From contig NZ_UGSI01000001.1 of the NCBI RefSeq assembly GCF_900454495.1, positions 434,001 through 498,000 of the forward strand: a stretch of 64,000 nt of DNA, in the 5' to 3' direction. The stretch is from Paenibacillus macerans (lineage in GTDB: Bacteria; Bacillota; Bacilli; Paenibacillales; Paenibacillaceae). Made by a program: the position numbers and the translations under genes. Every line of letters starts with the position of its first letter. The stretch's first letter is position 1. The notes below the pieces were generated by a model, which saw only the letters and a program-made list of their open reading frames with translations, ran no database searches and was not told the origin of the DNA. This document shows positions 24,691 to 33,560 of the stretch, piece after piece.

Positions 24691-25329
24691 ATGCTTCAAC
24701 CGATACGCCATGCGCTTAAGGATCAAACCCCGTTGTACGTATTCGTTGCGGTGCTGTTTTTAATGGGCGTCGTGTTCGGAGCGCTGATGGTCAATGCGCT
24801 GACGCTGGAGCAGCAGCAGGATTTATCGCGATATTTCGGCGACTTTTTCTTATCGATCAACGAAGGCGGAACGGAGTTTCAGCCGATGTCGTACTGGGAG
24901 GTCGCCGTTTTACATTTGAAATGGCTGGGTTTGATATGGCTGCTTGGACTTTCCGTGATCGGTCTTCCGGGGATACTGATTCTCGATTTTTTGAAAGGCG
25001 TATTAATCGGCTTTACGGTGGGCTGCCTGGTCGGGCAATACACTTGGAAAGGGCTGCTGTTCGCCCTCGTTTCGATTGCGCCGCATAATCTGATCGTCAT
25101 CCCCGCTTTGTTGATTGCGAGCGTGGCCGCCGTCAGTTTTTCGCTGAACATCATCCGATCGCGGGTCCTGCTCAGCCGCAGCGGCAACGCATCGCGCCCG
25201 TTTCTCTCCTACACCGGCCTGACGCTGGCGATGGCAGCCGTGCTGCTCGCGGTATCTTCGTTCGAAACATGGGTCACCCCCGCGATGATGGCTTGGGTTA
25301 CTCCTATGATATCGCCGAATGCCTTGTAG
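24691..25329 (+). CDS. spoIIM: Stage II sporulation protein M
   Basis: A 212-residue multi-pass membrane protein with about five hydrophobic segments, beginning 'YVFVAVLFLMGVVFGALMV' and including 'GIILD'-like loop text at 'IGLPGILILDFLKGVLIGF'. SpoIIM forms the DMP complex with SpoIID and SpoIIP that drives septal thinning and forespore engulfment in the mother cell. An AGGAGG site precedes the ATG. The gene lies just before fur, yqzK-like and xerD, the conserved order. Confidence 0.92.
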   Translation: MLQPIRHALKDQTPLYVFVAVLFLMGVVFGALMVNALTLEQQQDLSRYFGDFFLSINEGGTEFQPMSYWEVAVLHLKWLGLIWLLGLSVIGLPGILILDFLKGVLIGFTVGCLVGQYTWKGLLFALVSIAPHNLIVIPALLIASVAAVSFSLNIIRSRVLLSRSGNASRPFLSYTGLTLAMAAVLLAVSSFETWVTPAMMAWVTPMISPNAL

Positions 25330-25820
25330 TCGCATTTACTGCAAATCGTCTGCATTCGGGATGCTACCGAAGTGAATTTTCACTTTTTCGGAAGCATCCT
25401 GTTTCATTTTCTCTTAGAAGGGAACGTTCCCGTCGCCGCGAACGAAATACAGATTCGGATCGTATAGGCCCGGGCAGTACGTCCGGAATATGACGGACGT
25501 TCGGATGCTGGTGCAGCCGCCTGCCAACCAAAGGCCGGCAGGGATTGTAGAATTGGGAGTACATCGGCCTTTAAAATAGCGGCATTTTATGTACTTATTT
25601 TTCTAAGAATGGTCCAGAAATACGGGGATTTCATTGCGGCGGGGAAAATAACGGCATAAACCGCCTCTATTTCTTTCGAACGAACGGAAATCTCCGGAAT
25701 AGCGGGCTTTTTTTCCTTTATTTTTCGCTGGAGTTGCTTGGGGAGATTTTTGGCAGGTTTTGTTTCGGTGGCAACACAAAAAAGCACCGCTGCCGCTGAT
25801 TTTAAGAGGAGTCCAGCTCC
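25330..25820. other. Intergenic stretch with hairpins, no gene seen
   Basis: No supported coding region. It holds a long imperfect hairpin (GGATGCT at 25359-25365 to AGCATCC at 25393-25399, with CCGAA/TTCGG and GTGAA/TTCAC inside), a palindrome GGGAACGTTCCC at 25420-25431, and ACGTCCG/CGGACGT at 25479-25485 and 25494-25500. The first hairpin may end spoIIM transcription. The AT-rich right half may be a decayed repeat. Confidence 0.5.
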
Positions 25821-26039
25821 TCACAGCAGGCTCAGAATGCCGAATATCCAAAAAATTACACCTAACGCTATGCTGATAACCCCGGCAAATTTGATGTAGC
25901 CGATAAAGCCGGCGCTTGGGTCCGAGTCCTTTTGCAAACCTATTGGCCGAAAAAGCCAAGACGTTGGCTTCTTGATCGCAAATATGCCCAAACAGACGAC
26001 TAGAGCTCCAAGCAGGAGCAGAAAAATAGTAAAAAGCAC
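25821..26039 (-). CDS. Small two-helix membrane protein, possibly DUF6199-like
   Basis: A 72-residue protein with a hydrophobic N-terminal segment ('MLFTIFLLLLGALVVCLGIF'), a polar loop 'AIKKPTSWLFRPIGLQKDSD', and a second hydrophobic segment ('GVISIALGVIFWIFGIL'). The 'P..W..R' loop is seen in small DUF6199-type proteins, but I am not sure of the family. A ribosome binding site (AAGGAGATGATCC) precedes the ATG. It is divergent from fur and of unknown function. Confidence 0.65.
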   Translation of the reverse strand: MLFTIFLLLLGALVVCLGIFAIKKPTSWLFRPIGLQKDSDPSAGFIGYIKFAGVISIALGVIFWIFGILSLL

Positions 26040-26104
26040 TGGATCATCTCCTTAACAAATGTTACGGGCAGGATGGGGTATGGTTTCAGACTCTAGCAAA
26101 ATGT

Positions 26105-26134
26105 TTGACTTTGTGGAATGACTCCCCCTATAAT
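26105..26134 (+). promoter_or_regulatory. Sigma-A promoter of fur
   Basis: TTGACT (26105-26110), an 18-base spacer and TATAAT (26129-26134), 60 bases ahead of the fur start. I saw no clear Fur box in it. Confidence 0.65.
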
Positions 26135-26193
26135 GAAAGAAGTGGTTATTGAAGTTTAATTGGATGTGCGGGAATGGCTGGGGGAGGGAGAAC

Positions 26194-26667
26194 ATGGAAG
26201 CAAAGATCGAAAAAATCAAACAACAGCTGCAATCCCACGGTTACAAATTGACGCCCCAGCGGGAAGCCACGGTACGCGTGTTGCTCGAAAACGAAGACGA
26301 TCATTTAAGCGCGGAAGATGTTTTTATGCTCGTTAAGGATAAAGCGCCGGAAATCGGACTGGCGACCGTATATCGCACATTGGAACTGCTCAGCGAGCTC
26401 CATGTTGTCGAGAAGATCAACTTCGGCGACGGGGTGGCCCGGTACGATTTGCGCACGGACACGACAAAACATCACCATCATCACCTGATTTGCGTGCAGT
26501 GCGGGGCGATGGACGAAATTCGCGAGGACTGGCTCGGCCCGTTAGAGGAGCGGCTGGAGAAAGAGTTTAATTTTACGGTGTTGGACCACCGCCTGGATTT
26601 TCAGGGGATCTGTCACCGGTGTAAAGATAAAAACAACGACCCGTCGGGGACTGGGGATACGAAATAA
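26194..26667 (+). CDS. fur: Fur family transcriptional regulator
   Basis: A 157-residue metalloregulator. The N-terminal winged helix ('GYKLTPQREATVRVLLEN', 'GLATVYRTLELLSEL') precedes the metal-binding domain with 'TTKHHHHHLICVQCG' and a second CxxC in 'CHRCK', the structural zinc site. Its position before a DUF4227 gene and xerD matches Bacillus subtilis fur, which represses iron uptake. The ATG at 26194 follows GGGGGAGGGAG; the frame extends upstream without a better signal. Confidence 0.92.
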   Translation: MEAKIEKIKQQLQSHGYKLTPQREATVRVLLENEDDHLSAEDVFMLVKDKAPEIGLATVYRTLELLSELHVVEKINFGDGVARYDLRTDTTKHHHHHLICVQCGAMDEIREDWLGPLEERLEKEFNFTVLDHRLDFQGICHRCKDKNNDPSGTGDTK

Positions 26668-26678
26668 TGTTCAAGGTG

Positions 26679-26713
26679 AGCTCCATACGGCTGCGTGCCG
26701 TAAGGGGCTTTTT
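26679..26713 (+). terminator. Terminator after fur
   Basis: AGCTCC and TACGGC (26679-26691) pair with GCCGTA and GGGGCT (26697-26709) across a 5-base loop, with one unpaired A on each side and a following T5 run. Confidence 0.8.
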
Positions 26714-26827
26714 AGTTGTGTGTCGGGACTTCTATGTCAGCGGAAGCCGAGCTAAAGCTCCCCGCTTTTTCCGAGGCTAACGCATACTCGTCCTTTCCTC
26801 TTTATATACTGAAAGAGAAGGCGCCTG

Positions 26828-26845
26828 CCCCTTGCCGGCAAGGGG
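26828..26845. repeat. 18-bp perfect palindrome ahead of the DUF4227 gene
   Basis: CCCCTTGCCGGCAAGGGG is a perfect palindrome 30 bases ahead of the next start codon and 18 bases after a TATACT at 26805-26810. It may be an operator; no known regulator site matches. Confidence 0.4.
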
Positions 26846-26874
26846 GGCGAAGTTCGAGGAAAGAGGGATGACCG

Positions 26875-27111
26875 ATGGTGATTTCGCTTCGCCGCTGGCT
26901 GCGGTCCGTCAAATATTTGCTCCTGTTTGCGGCGCTCACGTATACTTTGTATAGAACGTTTGGGCTTTTGGAGGCATATATGTTTTACGAGGATAAGTAC
27001 CGGATTCCGGACGGTTCTGCCGTGAAGGTGTTTCATGCCGATCTTCCCGCCAGCGGGGAGAGGGCGTCATTGGCCGACCGGCTTAAGCTGTTTTATTGGT
27101 ACGGAGAATGA
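26875..27111 (+). CDS. DUF4227 family protein (YqzK-like)
   Basis: A 78-residue protein with a basic N-terminus, one hydrophobic segment ('YLLLFAALTYTLYRTFGLL', about 14-32) and a polar C-terminal domain ending 'LADRLKLFYWYGE'. That C-terminus and the place between fur and xerD identify DUF4227/YqzK, a membrane-anchored protein of unknown function in Bacillales. GAGGAAAGAGG precedes the ATG at slightly long spacing. Confidence 0.85.
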   Translation: MVISLRRWLRSVKYLLLFAALTYTLYRTFGLLEAYMFYEDKYRIPDGSAVKVFHADLPASGERASLADRLKLFYWYGE

Positions 27112-27205
27112 TGGACTTTTTTGTCCAACTTCTTGGGACGATCGGCAGGGAATCGGACCGTGAACGTGGAATATTGATCTGACCATAGAAAGGGGGGCGC
27201 GGAGC

Positions 27206-28138
27206 ATGGAACAATATGCGGCCTCTTTTATTGCATTTTTGGTGGAGCGGCGGGAATTAAGCGGTTCGACGCTGGAAGCCTACGCACGGGATGTGAAGCA
27301 GTACATAAATTATTTGCGGCGGCGGCGGGTGGAGCATTTCCGGGAAGTGACGCGGGCCGGAATCCAGCTTTATTTCTCGGCGATGAAAGAGGAAGGCAAG
27401 GCTCCCGCCACGGTGATGCGCGTGTCGGTGACGCTGCGCGCTTTTTTCGAGTATTTGCTGCGGGAGCGGGTGATCGATCAGGACCCGTTTGTCATGGTGG
27501 AGCTGCCGAAGCTCGACAAAAAGCCGCCGCAAACATTAACGGTGGAGGAAACGGAGAAACTGCTGGAGACGCCGGATCCGGCCGCTCCGCTGGGCCTGCG
27601 CGACAAAGCGATGCTGGAGCTGCTGTATGCGACGGGAATCCGCGTGTCCGAGCTGATCTCGCTGGACGTTCGGCATGTGGATACGGCGCTGCGGTTTTGC
27701 CGCTGCCGCGGAGATAGCGGGAAGGAGCGCATCATTCCGTTTGGCAGTGTGACGGCGGAATGGCTGGAACGCTATTTGCGGGAAGGCCGGCCTCATTTGG
27801 CGCAAACGGAGGACGAACAGGCGCTGTTTCCGAATCGGCGCGGCGGGCGGATCAGCCGCCAGGGCTTCTGGAAGGTGATCAAGAAATACGGGCAAGAGGC
27901 CGGAATTAACGCCGACATTACGCCCCATACGCTGCGGCATTCCTTTGCCGTCCATCTGCTGGAACGCGGAGCGGACGTAAGATCGGTGCAGGAGATGCTG
28001 GGCCATGCCGATATGGCCACGATCCAGATGTACTTAAATCAAGCGAGACCGAACCTGAAATCGGTGTATGACGCCGCCCACCCGCGTGCCGGGCGCAAGC
28101 CGGAGCAGGGGAAAGGCACGGCGGCTCCGTCGTATTAA
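27206..28138 (+). CDS. xerD: Tyrosine recombinase XerD
   Basis: A 310-residue site-specific recombinase that, with XerC/CodV, resolves chromosome dimers at dif. An N-terminal SAM-like core-binding domain (about 1-90, 'FIAFLVERRELSGSTLEAYA') is followed by the catalytic domain with 'LYATGIRVSELISLDV' (first Arg), 'HTLRHSFAVHLLERGADV' (His-x-x-Arg), 'MLGHADMATIQMYL' (His and the nucleophilic Tyr). The last 20 residues are a basic, proline-rich tail. The neighbours match the ripX locus of Bacillus subtilis. Confidence 0.93.
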   Translation: MEQYAASFIAFLVERRELSGSTLEAYARDVKQYINYLRRRRVEHFREVTRAGIQLYFSAMKEEGKAPATVMRVSVTLRAFFEYLLRERVIDQDPFVMVELPKLDKKPPQTLTVEETEKLLETPDPAAPLGLRDKAMLELLYATGIRVSELISLDVRHVDTALRFCRCRGDSGKERIIPFGSVTAEWLERYLREGRPHLAQTEDEQALFPNRRGGRISRQGFWKVIKKYGQEAGINADITPHTLRHSFAVHLLERGADVRSVQEMLGHADMATIQMYLNQARPNLKSVYDAAHPRAGRKPEQGKGTAAPSY

Positions 28139-28218
28139 CCGGCGGTATGGTTTTGGCCTGGCAAGGAATAACTAAGCAGCGAACATTAACGAGGTAGTTC
28201 AAAAAGGAGAGATCCCAT

Positions 28219-29406
28219 ATGCAAAACGGAAATCGGTTCAGAAAAATATCGGTGATCGTGCTGGACAGCGTCGGAATCGGCGAGCTGCCCGACGCGGCGC
28301 AGTTCGGCGACGAGGGGGCGCACACGCTTGGTCATATTTTGCAAACGGCTCATGGCACCAAGCTGCCGAATCTGCAAAAGTTGGGCCTCGGCAATATCGC
28401 GGAGCTGCCGAATTTGGCTCCTGCCACAGACCCTGCCGCCTATTACGGAAAGATGGCGGAGATTTCCGCGGGCAAGGACACGATGACCGGCCATTGGGAG
28501 CTGATGGGGCTTAAAACCGAAACGCCGTTTCAAACGTACCCGAACGGATTCCCTCAGGACTTAATCGCCCGTTTCGAGCAGGAGACCGGCCGCAAGGTGA
28601 TCGGCAACAAGCCGGCTTCGGGGACGGAGATTTTGGTCGAGCTCGGGGAAGAGCACATGAAAACGGGGGCGTGGATCGTGTATACGTCGGCGGACAGCGT
28701 GTTTCAAATCGCCGCGCACGAAGAGATCATCCCGCTGCCCGAGCTTTATCGCGCGTGCGAAATCGCGCGCAAGCTGACGCTTGAGCCGGAGCATTCGGTC
28801 GGCCGGGTTATCGCCCGCCCGTTCGTCGGCTCGCCGGGGAACTTCCAGCGCACGCCGAACCGGCACGATTACGCGGTGAAGCCGCCGGAGCCGACCGTGC
28901 TGAACGCGCTGAAAAACGCCGGTAAAGAAGTGGTGGCTGTCGGCAAGATCGGCGACATTTTCTCCGGCGAAGGCATTACGGCGTCGTTCCCGACGAAGAG
29001 CAACCGGCACGGCATCGAGGAAACGCTGCAGCGCCTGGATCAGGATTTTTCCGGCCTATTGTTTACGAATCTGGTCGATTTCGATTCCCTGTACGGCCAT
29101 CGCCGCGATCCGCAAGGATATGCCCGCGCCTTGGAGGAATTCGATGCGGCTGTGCCGGATCTGCTCGCCAAAGTCGGCGAAAACGACCTGCTGGTGATTA
29201 CCGCGGACCATGGCAACGATCCGGTCCATTCCGGGACGGATCATACGCGCGAATACGTGCCGCTGCTCATTTACGGGCCGTCCTTAAAGAACCCGGGCAG
29301 CCTCGGGGTGAGGGGAACGTATGCCGATCTGGCGGCCACGATCGCGGACAATTTCGGCGTTCAGGCCCCTGAGCACGGCATCAGCTTTTTAAGCCAATTG
29401 AAATAA
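28219..29406 (+). CDS. drm: Phosphopentomutase
   Basis: A 395-residue alkaline-phosphatase-superfamily mutase that interconverts (deoxy)ribose 1-phosphate and 5-phosphate. The metal-binding N-terminus 'IVLDSVGIGELPDA', the phosphothreonine site 'GKDTMTGHWELMGL', and the C-terminal 'LLVITADHGNDPVHSGTDHTREY' region (written in part) are visible. It works with the nucleoside phosphorylases that follow. The 30 bases before the start contain AGGTAGTTCAAAAAG, which matches the left end of a dispersed repeat and includes part of the ribosome binding site. Confidence 0.95.
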   Translation: MQNGNRFRKISVIVLDSVGIGELPDAAQFGDEGAHTLGHILQTAHGTKLPNLQKLGLGNIAELPNLAPATDPAAYYGKMAEISAGKDTMTGHWELMGLKTETPFQTYPNGFPQDLIARFEQETGRKVIGNKPASGTEILVELGEEHMKTGAWIVYTSADSVFQIAAHEEIIPLPELYRACEIARKLTLEPEHSVGRVIARPFVGSPGNFQRTPNRHDYAVKPPEPTVLNALKNAGKEVVAVGKIGDIFSGEGITASFPTKSNRHGIEETLQRLDQDFSGLLFTNLVDFDSLYGHRRDPQGYARALEEFDAAVPDLLAKVGENDLLVITADHGNDPVHSGTDHTREYVPLLIYGPSLKNPGSLGVRGTYADLAATIADNFGVQAPEHGISFLSQLK

Positions 29407-29426
29407 GATACGGGAGGACCATGTGT

Positions 29427-30254
29427 ATGACGACAACTTTAACGATAGGCATGATCCGGGACGCGGCGGACTATATCCGCTCCCGGGCGGCGCACACGCC
29501 GAAGGTGGGCCTTATTTTGGGCTCGGGCCTCGGCGTGCTCGCCGATCACATCGAGCAGCCGGTCACCATCGCCTATAAGGACATTCCTTATTTTCCGCAA
29601 TCCACGGTGGAGGGGCATGCGGGCGAGCTGCTGATCGGCACCATTCAGGGAACGGCAGTCGTGCTGATGAAAGGCCGTTTCCACATGTATGAGGGATACG
29701 GCCCGGAGCTGACGGCGTTTCCCGTGCGCGTCATGAAGGAGCTTGGGGTATCGACGCTGCTGGTGACCAATGCGGCCGGTGGCGTGAACACCTCCTATTC
29801 GCCGGGCGATTTAATGCTGATTTCGGACCACATCAACCTGACCGGCAAAAATCCGCTCATCGGGCCAAACGATGGGGAACTGGGACCGCGCTTCCCGGAT
29901 ATGTCCCAAGCGTACAGCCGGCGGCTGCGGGAAACAGCCCGCCAGGTCGCTGGCGAAAAAGGCGTTCCGCTTCAGGAGGGCGTCTATGCCGGGCTGCTGG
30001 GTCCGTCATACGAGACCCCGGCGGAAATCCGCATGCTCCATACGCTGGGAGCTGACGCGGTCGGGATGTCGACCGTTTCCGAAGTAATCGTCGCCAGACA
30101 TGCGGGGCTTGAGGTGCTGGGCATTTCCTGCATCAGCAACATGGCTGCGGGGATCTTGGATCAGCCGCTTTCCCATGCGGAAGTCATGGAGACGACCGAC
30201 CGCGTGCGCGAGAAATTTTTAAGCCTTGTTTTGGCCATTATTCCTAAAATGTAA
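29427..30254 (+). CDS. punA: Purine-nucleoside phosphorylase (trimeric type)
   Basis: A 275-residue PNP-I enzyme that splits guanosine and inosine-type nucleosides with phosphate. 'LILGSGLGVLADHIEQP', 'VEGHAGELLIG', 'LLVTNAAGGVNTSY' and 'TYETPAEIRM'-like text ('SYETPAEIRMLHTLGADAVG') are family hallmarks. An ATG at 29421 lies only two bases from the ribosome binding site, so ATG 29427 is chosen. The Bacillus homologue at this locus is pupG. Confidence 0.93.
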   Translation: MTTTLTIGMIRDAADYIRSRAAHTPKVGLILGSGLGVLADHIEQPVTIAYKDIPYFPQSTVEGHAGELLIGTIQGTAVVLMKGRFHMYEGYGPELTAFPVRVMKELGVSTLLVTNAAGGVNTSYSPGDLMLISDHINLTGKNPLIGPNDGELGPRFPDMSQAYSRRLRETARQVAGEKGVPLQEGVYAGLLGPSYETPAEIRMLHTLGADAVGMSTVSEVIVARHAGLEVLGISCISNMAAGILDQPLSHAEVMETTDRVREKFLSLVLAIIPKM

Positions 30255-30283
30255 TCCCATAAGAAGAACGGAGGTAAGGATCG

Positions 30284-31615
30284 ATGAGAGCTGTAGATCT
30301 GATCCGCAAAAAAAGAGACGGCCAGGAGCTGACGACCGAGGAGATCGGCTTTTTGGTCCGGGGGTACAGCGAAGGACGGATTCCCGACTATCAAATGTCC
30401 GCCTGGGCGATGGCCGTTTATTATCAAGGCATGAGCGCGCGGGAGACGGCCGATTTGACGATGGCGATGGCTTCGTCCGGCGAAACGATCGACTTAGGTT
30501 CGATTCGCGGCGTCAAGGTGGACAAGCATTCCACGGGCGGCGTCGGGGACAAAACGACGATCGTGCTCGGTCCCTTGGCGGCGGCGGCGGGCGTGCCTGT
30601 CGCCAAAATGTCCGGCCGGGGCTTGGGCCATACCGGCGGAACGATCGACAAGCTGGAAGCGATCTCCGGATTCTCCGTTGAGCTGGGCAAGGAGCGGTTC
30701 TTTCGGCAAGTGAACGAGCTCGGCCTCGCCGTCGTCGGCCAAAGCGGGAATATGACGCCGGCCGACAAGAAGCTGTACGCGCTGCGCGACGTCACCGCGA
30801 CGGTGGACTCGATACCGCTGATCGCCAGCAGCGTCATGAGCAAAAAAATCGCCGCCGGCGCCGACGCGATCGTCCTGGACGTCAAAACGGGCAGCGGCGC
30901 GTTTATGAAGACGCTGGAGGATTCGATTCGCCTGGCCAAAGCGATGGTCGATATCGGCACCCAGGTCGGACGGCGCACGGTGGCGGTGATCAGCGATATG
31001 GACCAGCCGCTCGGCTACGCGATCGGCAATGCGCTGGAGATCAAGGAAGCCGTCGCCACGCTGCGCGGCGAAGGGCCGGCGGATTTGGAGGAGGTCTGCC
31101 TGATTTTGGCTTCCCACATGCTGATTCTGGGCGGAAAAGCGGCTGACGAAGAAGAAGCCCATGCGCTGCTGAAGGCTAAACTTCAAAGCGGCGAGGCGCT
31201 GGACAAGCTGAAGGGCATGGTTTCCGCCCAAGGCGGCGATACGTCCCAGATCGATCGCCTTGACCTGCTGCCGAGCGCCGAGCTGCAAATCGAGGTGCGT
31301 TCCGAAAGCAAAGGTTACGTCGATTCGATCCAGGCCGAGGAGATCGGACTGGCGGCGATGATGCTCGGTGCCGGACGGGAAACGAAGGATTCCGTCATCG
31401 ATCTGGGCGCCGGCGTCGAACTGCGTAAAAAAATCGGCGATCCGGTCGAAATCGGCGACACGCTGGCCGTGCTGCACTTAAACCCCGCCCGCGAGAGCGG
31501 CCGGGCCGAGGCGGAACGCCGGGTGCTGGGAGCTTACGGCATTTCGGGGACGAAGGTTCCGAGAAGGCCGCTGGTGTTTGCGCTGGTCACGCCGGACGGC
31601 GTCAAAAGGTTCTGA
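30284..31615 (+). CDS. pdp: Pyrimidine-nucleoside phosphorylase
   Basis: A 443-residue thymidine/pyrimidine phosphorylase. The signature 'KHSTGGVGDKTTIVLGPL' (written from residue about 80), 'GRGLGHTGGTIDKLEAI', 'KKIAAGADAIVLDVKTGSGAFM' in part, and the C-terminal alpha/beta domain ending 'LVTPDGVKRF' are present. It completes the drm-punA-pdp salvage unit, which turns nucleosides into bases and pentose phosphate. It begins 29 bases after punA with GGAGGT. Confidence 0.94.
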   Translation: MRAVDLIRKKRDGQELTTEEIGFLVRGYSEGRIPDYQMSAWAMAVYYQGMSARETADLTMAMASSGETIDLGSIRGVKVDKHSTGGVGDKTTIVLGPLAAAAGVPVAKMSGRGLGHTGGTIDKLEAISGFSVELGKERFFRQVNELGLAVVGQSGNMTPADKKLYALRDVTATVDSIPLIASSVMSKKIAAGADAIVLDVKTGSGAFMKTLEDSIRLAKAMVDIGTQVGRRTVAVISDMDQPLGYAIGNALEIKEAVATLRGEGPADLEEVCLILASHMLILGGKAADEEEAHALLKAKLQSGEALDKLKGMVSAQGGDTSQIDRLDLLPSAELQIEVRSESKGYVDSIQAEEIGLAAMMLGAGRETKDSVIDLGAGVELRKKIGDPVEIGDTLAVLHLNPARESGRAEAERRVLGAYGISGTKVPRRPLVFALVTPDGVKRF

Positions 31616-31617
31616 GA

Positions 31618-31778
31618 GGTAGTTCAAAAAGTCGTCTTTTGAAGATTTAAGAATGAATAGTCACCGAAGCGTTTCTTCCTTAAATCGCAAGAAAAACTTC
31701 AACTCAGGGCGGTCTGTTTCTTTGATTGTTCGTCGATCATCCAACCTTCTCGGTGCTGAAAAGCCGACTTTTTGAACA
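31618..31778. repeat. GTTCAAAAAGTCG-type dispersed repeat, full copy
   Basis: Bounded by GTTCAAAAAGTCG (31622-31634) and its complement CGACTTTTTGAAC (31765-31777). The right end (CCAACCTTCTCGGTGCTGAAAA) is the same as in the copy at 39449-39620, while the interior differs. It sits between pdp and dacF. Confidence 0.75.
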
Positions 31779-31794
31779 ATCAATAGAGCTTTAT

Positions 31795-31849
31795 ACGGCA
31801 TTTTCCGGAAATCGCGGGGTTCGCGATTTCCGGGAGGTGCCGTTTTTTT
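31795..31849 (+). terminator. Strong terminator between pdp and dacF
   Basis: ACGGCA (31795-31800) and CCGGAAATCGCG (31805-31816) pair with CGCGATTTCCGG (31822-31833) and TGCCGT (31838-31843) around a 5-base loop; T7 follows. Confidence 0.88.
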
Positions 31850-31925
31850 GCGTTCAGGAATAAAATCCCACTTTGCAGCCGATACTAGGTTAGCAGAATC
31901 CAGAGTTTTTAAAGGGGGACTAATC

Positions 31926-33113
31926 TTGAACAGACGGCTGTTAATCTGGTTAGCCGCGTTCGTTCTGGCCGTTTCGGTTTGGCCGAATTACGCATTCGCC
32001 AACCACGGCGGCCCGCATGAAGAAGATGACGCTATCGCTCTGGCGGACAATGCCCGATCCGCCGTGCTGATCGATGCGGATACCGGCACGGTAATTTACG
32101 AAAAGCAGAGCCATGAGCAATTGCCTCCGGCCAGCATTACGAAAATCATGACGATGCTGCTGACGATGGAGGCGGTCGACAAAGGGACGCTGAAGCTGAG
32201 CGACAAGGTGACGGCCAGCGAATACGCTTCGTCGATGGGCGGCTCGCAAATCTTCCTGGAGCCGGGCGAAGTGATGACGGTGGATGAGCTGCTGAAAGGC
32301 GTGGCGATGGCTTCCGGGAACGACGCCTCCGTGGCGCTTGCGGAAAAAATCGCCGGCTCGGAGAAAGCGTTCGTGAGGCTGATGAATGAACGGGCCAAGC
32401 AGCTTGGCATGAAGGACACGCATTTTGCCAACTGCAACGGTTTGCCGGTGGAAAATCACTACAGTTCGGCTCACGACATCGCCATCATGAGCCGGGAGCT
32501 GTTGAAGTATGAGGGGATCACGAAGTATACCGGGGCTTATCAAGATTACTTGCGCCAGGGCACGGAAAAGCCGTTTTGGCTTGTCAACACGAATAAGCTC
32601 GTCCGCTTCTACAGCGGCGCCGACGGTCTGAAGACCGGCTACACCTCGGAAGCGAAGTTTTGCTTGGCGGCTACCGCCAAACGCGACGGACTGCGCCTGA
32701 TCGCCGTCGTGCTCGGCGAACCGAATACGAAGACGCGGAACAGCGAAGTTTCGGCGATGTTCGATTATGCTTTTTCCCAATATACATTGCATCCGATATA
32801 TCAAGCCGGGGAAACGATCGGCAAGGTGAAGGTGCAGAAGGGGATGAGCGCGCAGATCGACCTGACCGCCGCCAAGGCGCTCAATGTGCTGGTAAAAAAA
32901 GGCGCTCCGGCGGAAAGCATTACGCACAAGCTGATCGCTCCGGAAAAATTGGCGGCGCCGGTTAAAGCGGGGCAATCGATCGGCAAGCTCGTCGTTTATC
33001 AGGACGGAAAGGTGCTTACCGAATTTGAGCTGACCGCTCCGGCCGATATCGGTAAGGCGGGCTGGTGGACGCTGTTCAAACGGACGGCCGCACACTTGTT
33101 TTTTGTAGATTAA
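31926..33113 (+). CDS. dacF: D-alanyl-D-alanine carboxypeptidase DacF
   Basis: A 395-residue penicillin-binding carboxypeptidase. A signal peptide (about 1-26, 'LLIWLAAFVLAVSVWPNYAFA') precedes the active-site SITK (S70-K73), SGN (130-132) and 'GLKTGYTSEAKFCLA' (KTG). The C-terminal beta domain ends with an amphipathic stretch 'GKAGWWTLFKRTAAHLFF' that likely holds it on the membrane. It trims spore cortex peptidoglycan. TTG 31926 follows AAAGGGGG and is chosen over an upstream in-frame start inside the terminator. A weak sigma-F/G-like pair (GAATA, GATACTA) lies at 31858-31887. Confidence 0.93.
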   Translation: MNRRLLIWLAAFVLAVSVWPNYAFANHGGPHEEDDAIALADNARSAVLIDADTGTVIYEKQSHEQLPPASITKIMTMLLTMEAVDKGTLKLSDKVTASEYASSMGGSQIFLEPGEVMTVDELLKGVAMASGNDASVALAEKIAGSEKAFVRLMNERAKQLGMKDTHFANCNGLPVENHYSSAHDIAIMSRELLKYEGITKYTGAYQDYLRQGTEKPFWLVNTNKLVRFYSGADGLKTGYTSEAKFCLAATAKRDGLRLIAVVLGEPNTKTRNSEVSAMFDYAFSQYTLHPIYQAGETIGKVKVQKGMSAQIDLTAAKALNVLVKKGAPAESITHKLIAPEKLAAPVKAGQSIGKLVVYQDGKVLTEFELTAPADIGKAGWWTLFKRTAAHLFFVD

Positions 33114-33142
33114 TAGGGCTTTTCTTCTAGTTTTGTCACCCG

Positions 33143-33170
33143 GCAGGAATCGGCCGGCGGGCCGTAGAAT
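33143..33170 (+). promoter_or_regulatory. Sigma-H promoter of the spoIIA operon
   Basis: GCAGGAATC (33143-33151) matches RnAGGAwWW at all but the last place, and after a 12-base spacer GTAGAAT (33164-33170) matches RnnGAAT fully. It lies 36 bases before spoIIAA. Bacillus subtilis spoIIA is sigma-H and Spo0A dependent; only a weak Spo0A-box-like TGTCACC is visible just upstream. Confidence 0.8.
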
Positions 33171-33206
33171 TGTTGTGTTCATGTCAGGGAGGAGAGTGAA
33201 CAAAAC

Positions 33207-33560
33207 GTGAATTTGCATGTGGAAATGGAAACGCGCCGCGACACGCTGATCGTACGCTTAAGCGGAGAATTGGACCATCATACGTCGGACGGCGTCCGGA
33301 TGCGGATGGACGAAGAGATCGCCCGGGGGAACTGCCGCAATCTCGTTTTAAGTCTCAAAGAACTGCAGTTTATGGACAGCTCGGGGATCGGCGTCATTCT
33401 CGGAAGATACAAGCTGATCAAGCAAAAGGGCGGCAAAATGGTCGTGTGCGACGTGAATCCGCCGGTTTACCGGTTATTGGAAATGTCGGGATTGTTTAAA
33501 ATCATGCCGATCTTTGAAAACGAGGGATTGGCGCTTTCGGATTTGGAGGTGGCCCTGTGA
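33207..33560 (+). CDS. spoIIAA: Anti-sigma-F factor antagonist SpoIIAA
   Basis: A 117-residue STAS-domain protein. 'LQFMDSSGIGVILGRYKLI' contains the serine (S58) phosphorylated by SpoIIAB. In its unphosphorylated form it frees sigma-F in the forespore. It starts at GTG with GGAGGAG upstream, and its stop overlaps the GTG of spoIIAB by four bases (GTGA), the usual translational coupling. Confidence 0.96.
   Translation: MNLHVEMETRRDTLIVRLSGELDHHTSDGVRMRMDEEIARGNCRNLVLSLKELQFMDSSGIGVILGRYKLIKQKGGKMVVCDVNPPVYRLLEMSGLFKIMPIFENEGLALSDLEVAL

Noticed and set aside
30494..31477. Minus-strand open frame inside pdp
   Set aside because: Antisense shadow; the sense frame is a complete conserved enzyme.
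33130..33142. Spo0A box at the spoIIA promoter
   Set aside because: TGTCACC matches only four or five of seven positions; too weak to list as a site.
31950..33218. 422-codon minus-strand open frame opposite dacF
   Set aside because: Composition is Arg/His-rich, no start signal, and it covers a clear penicillin-binding protein gene.
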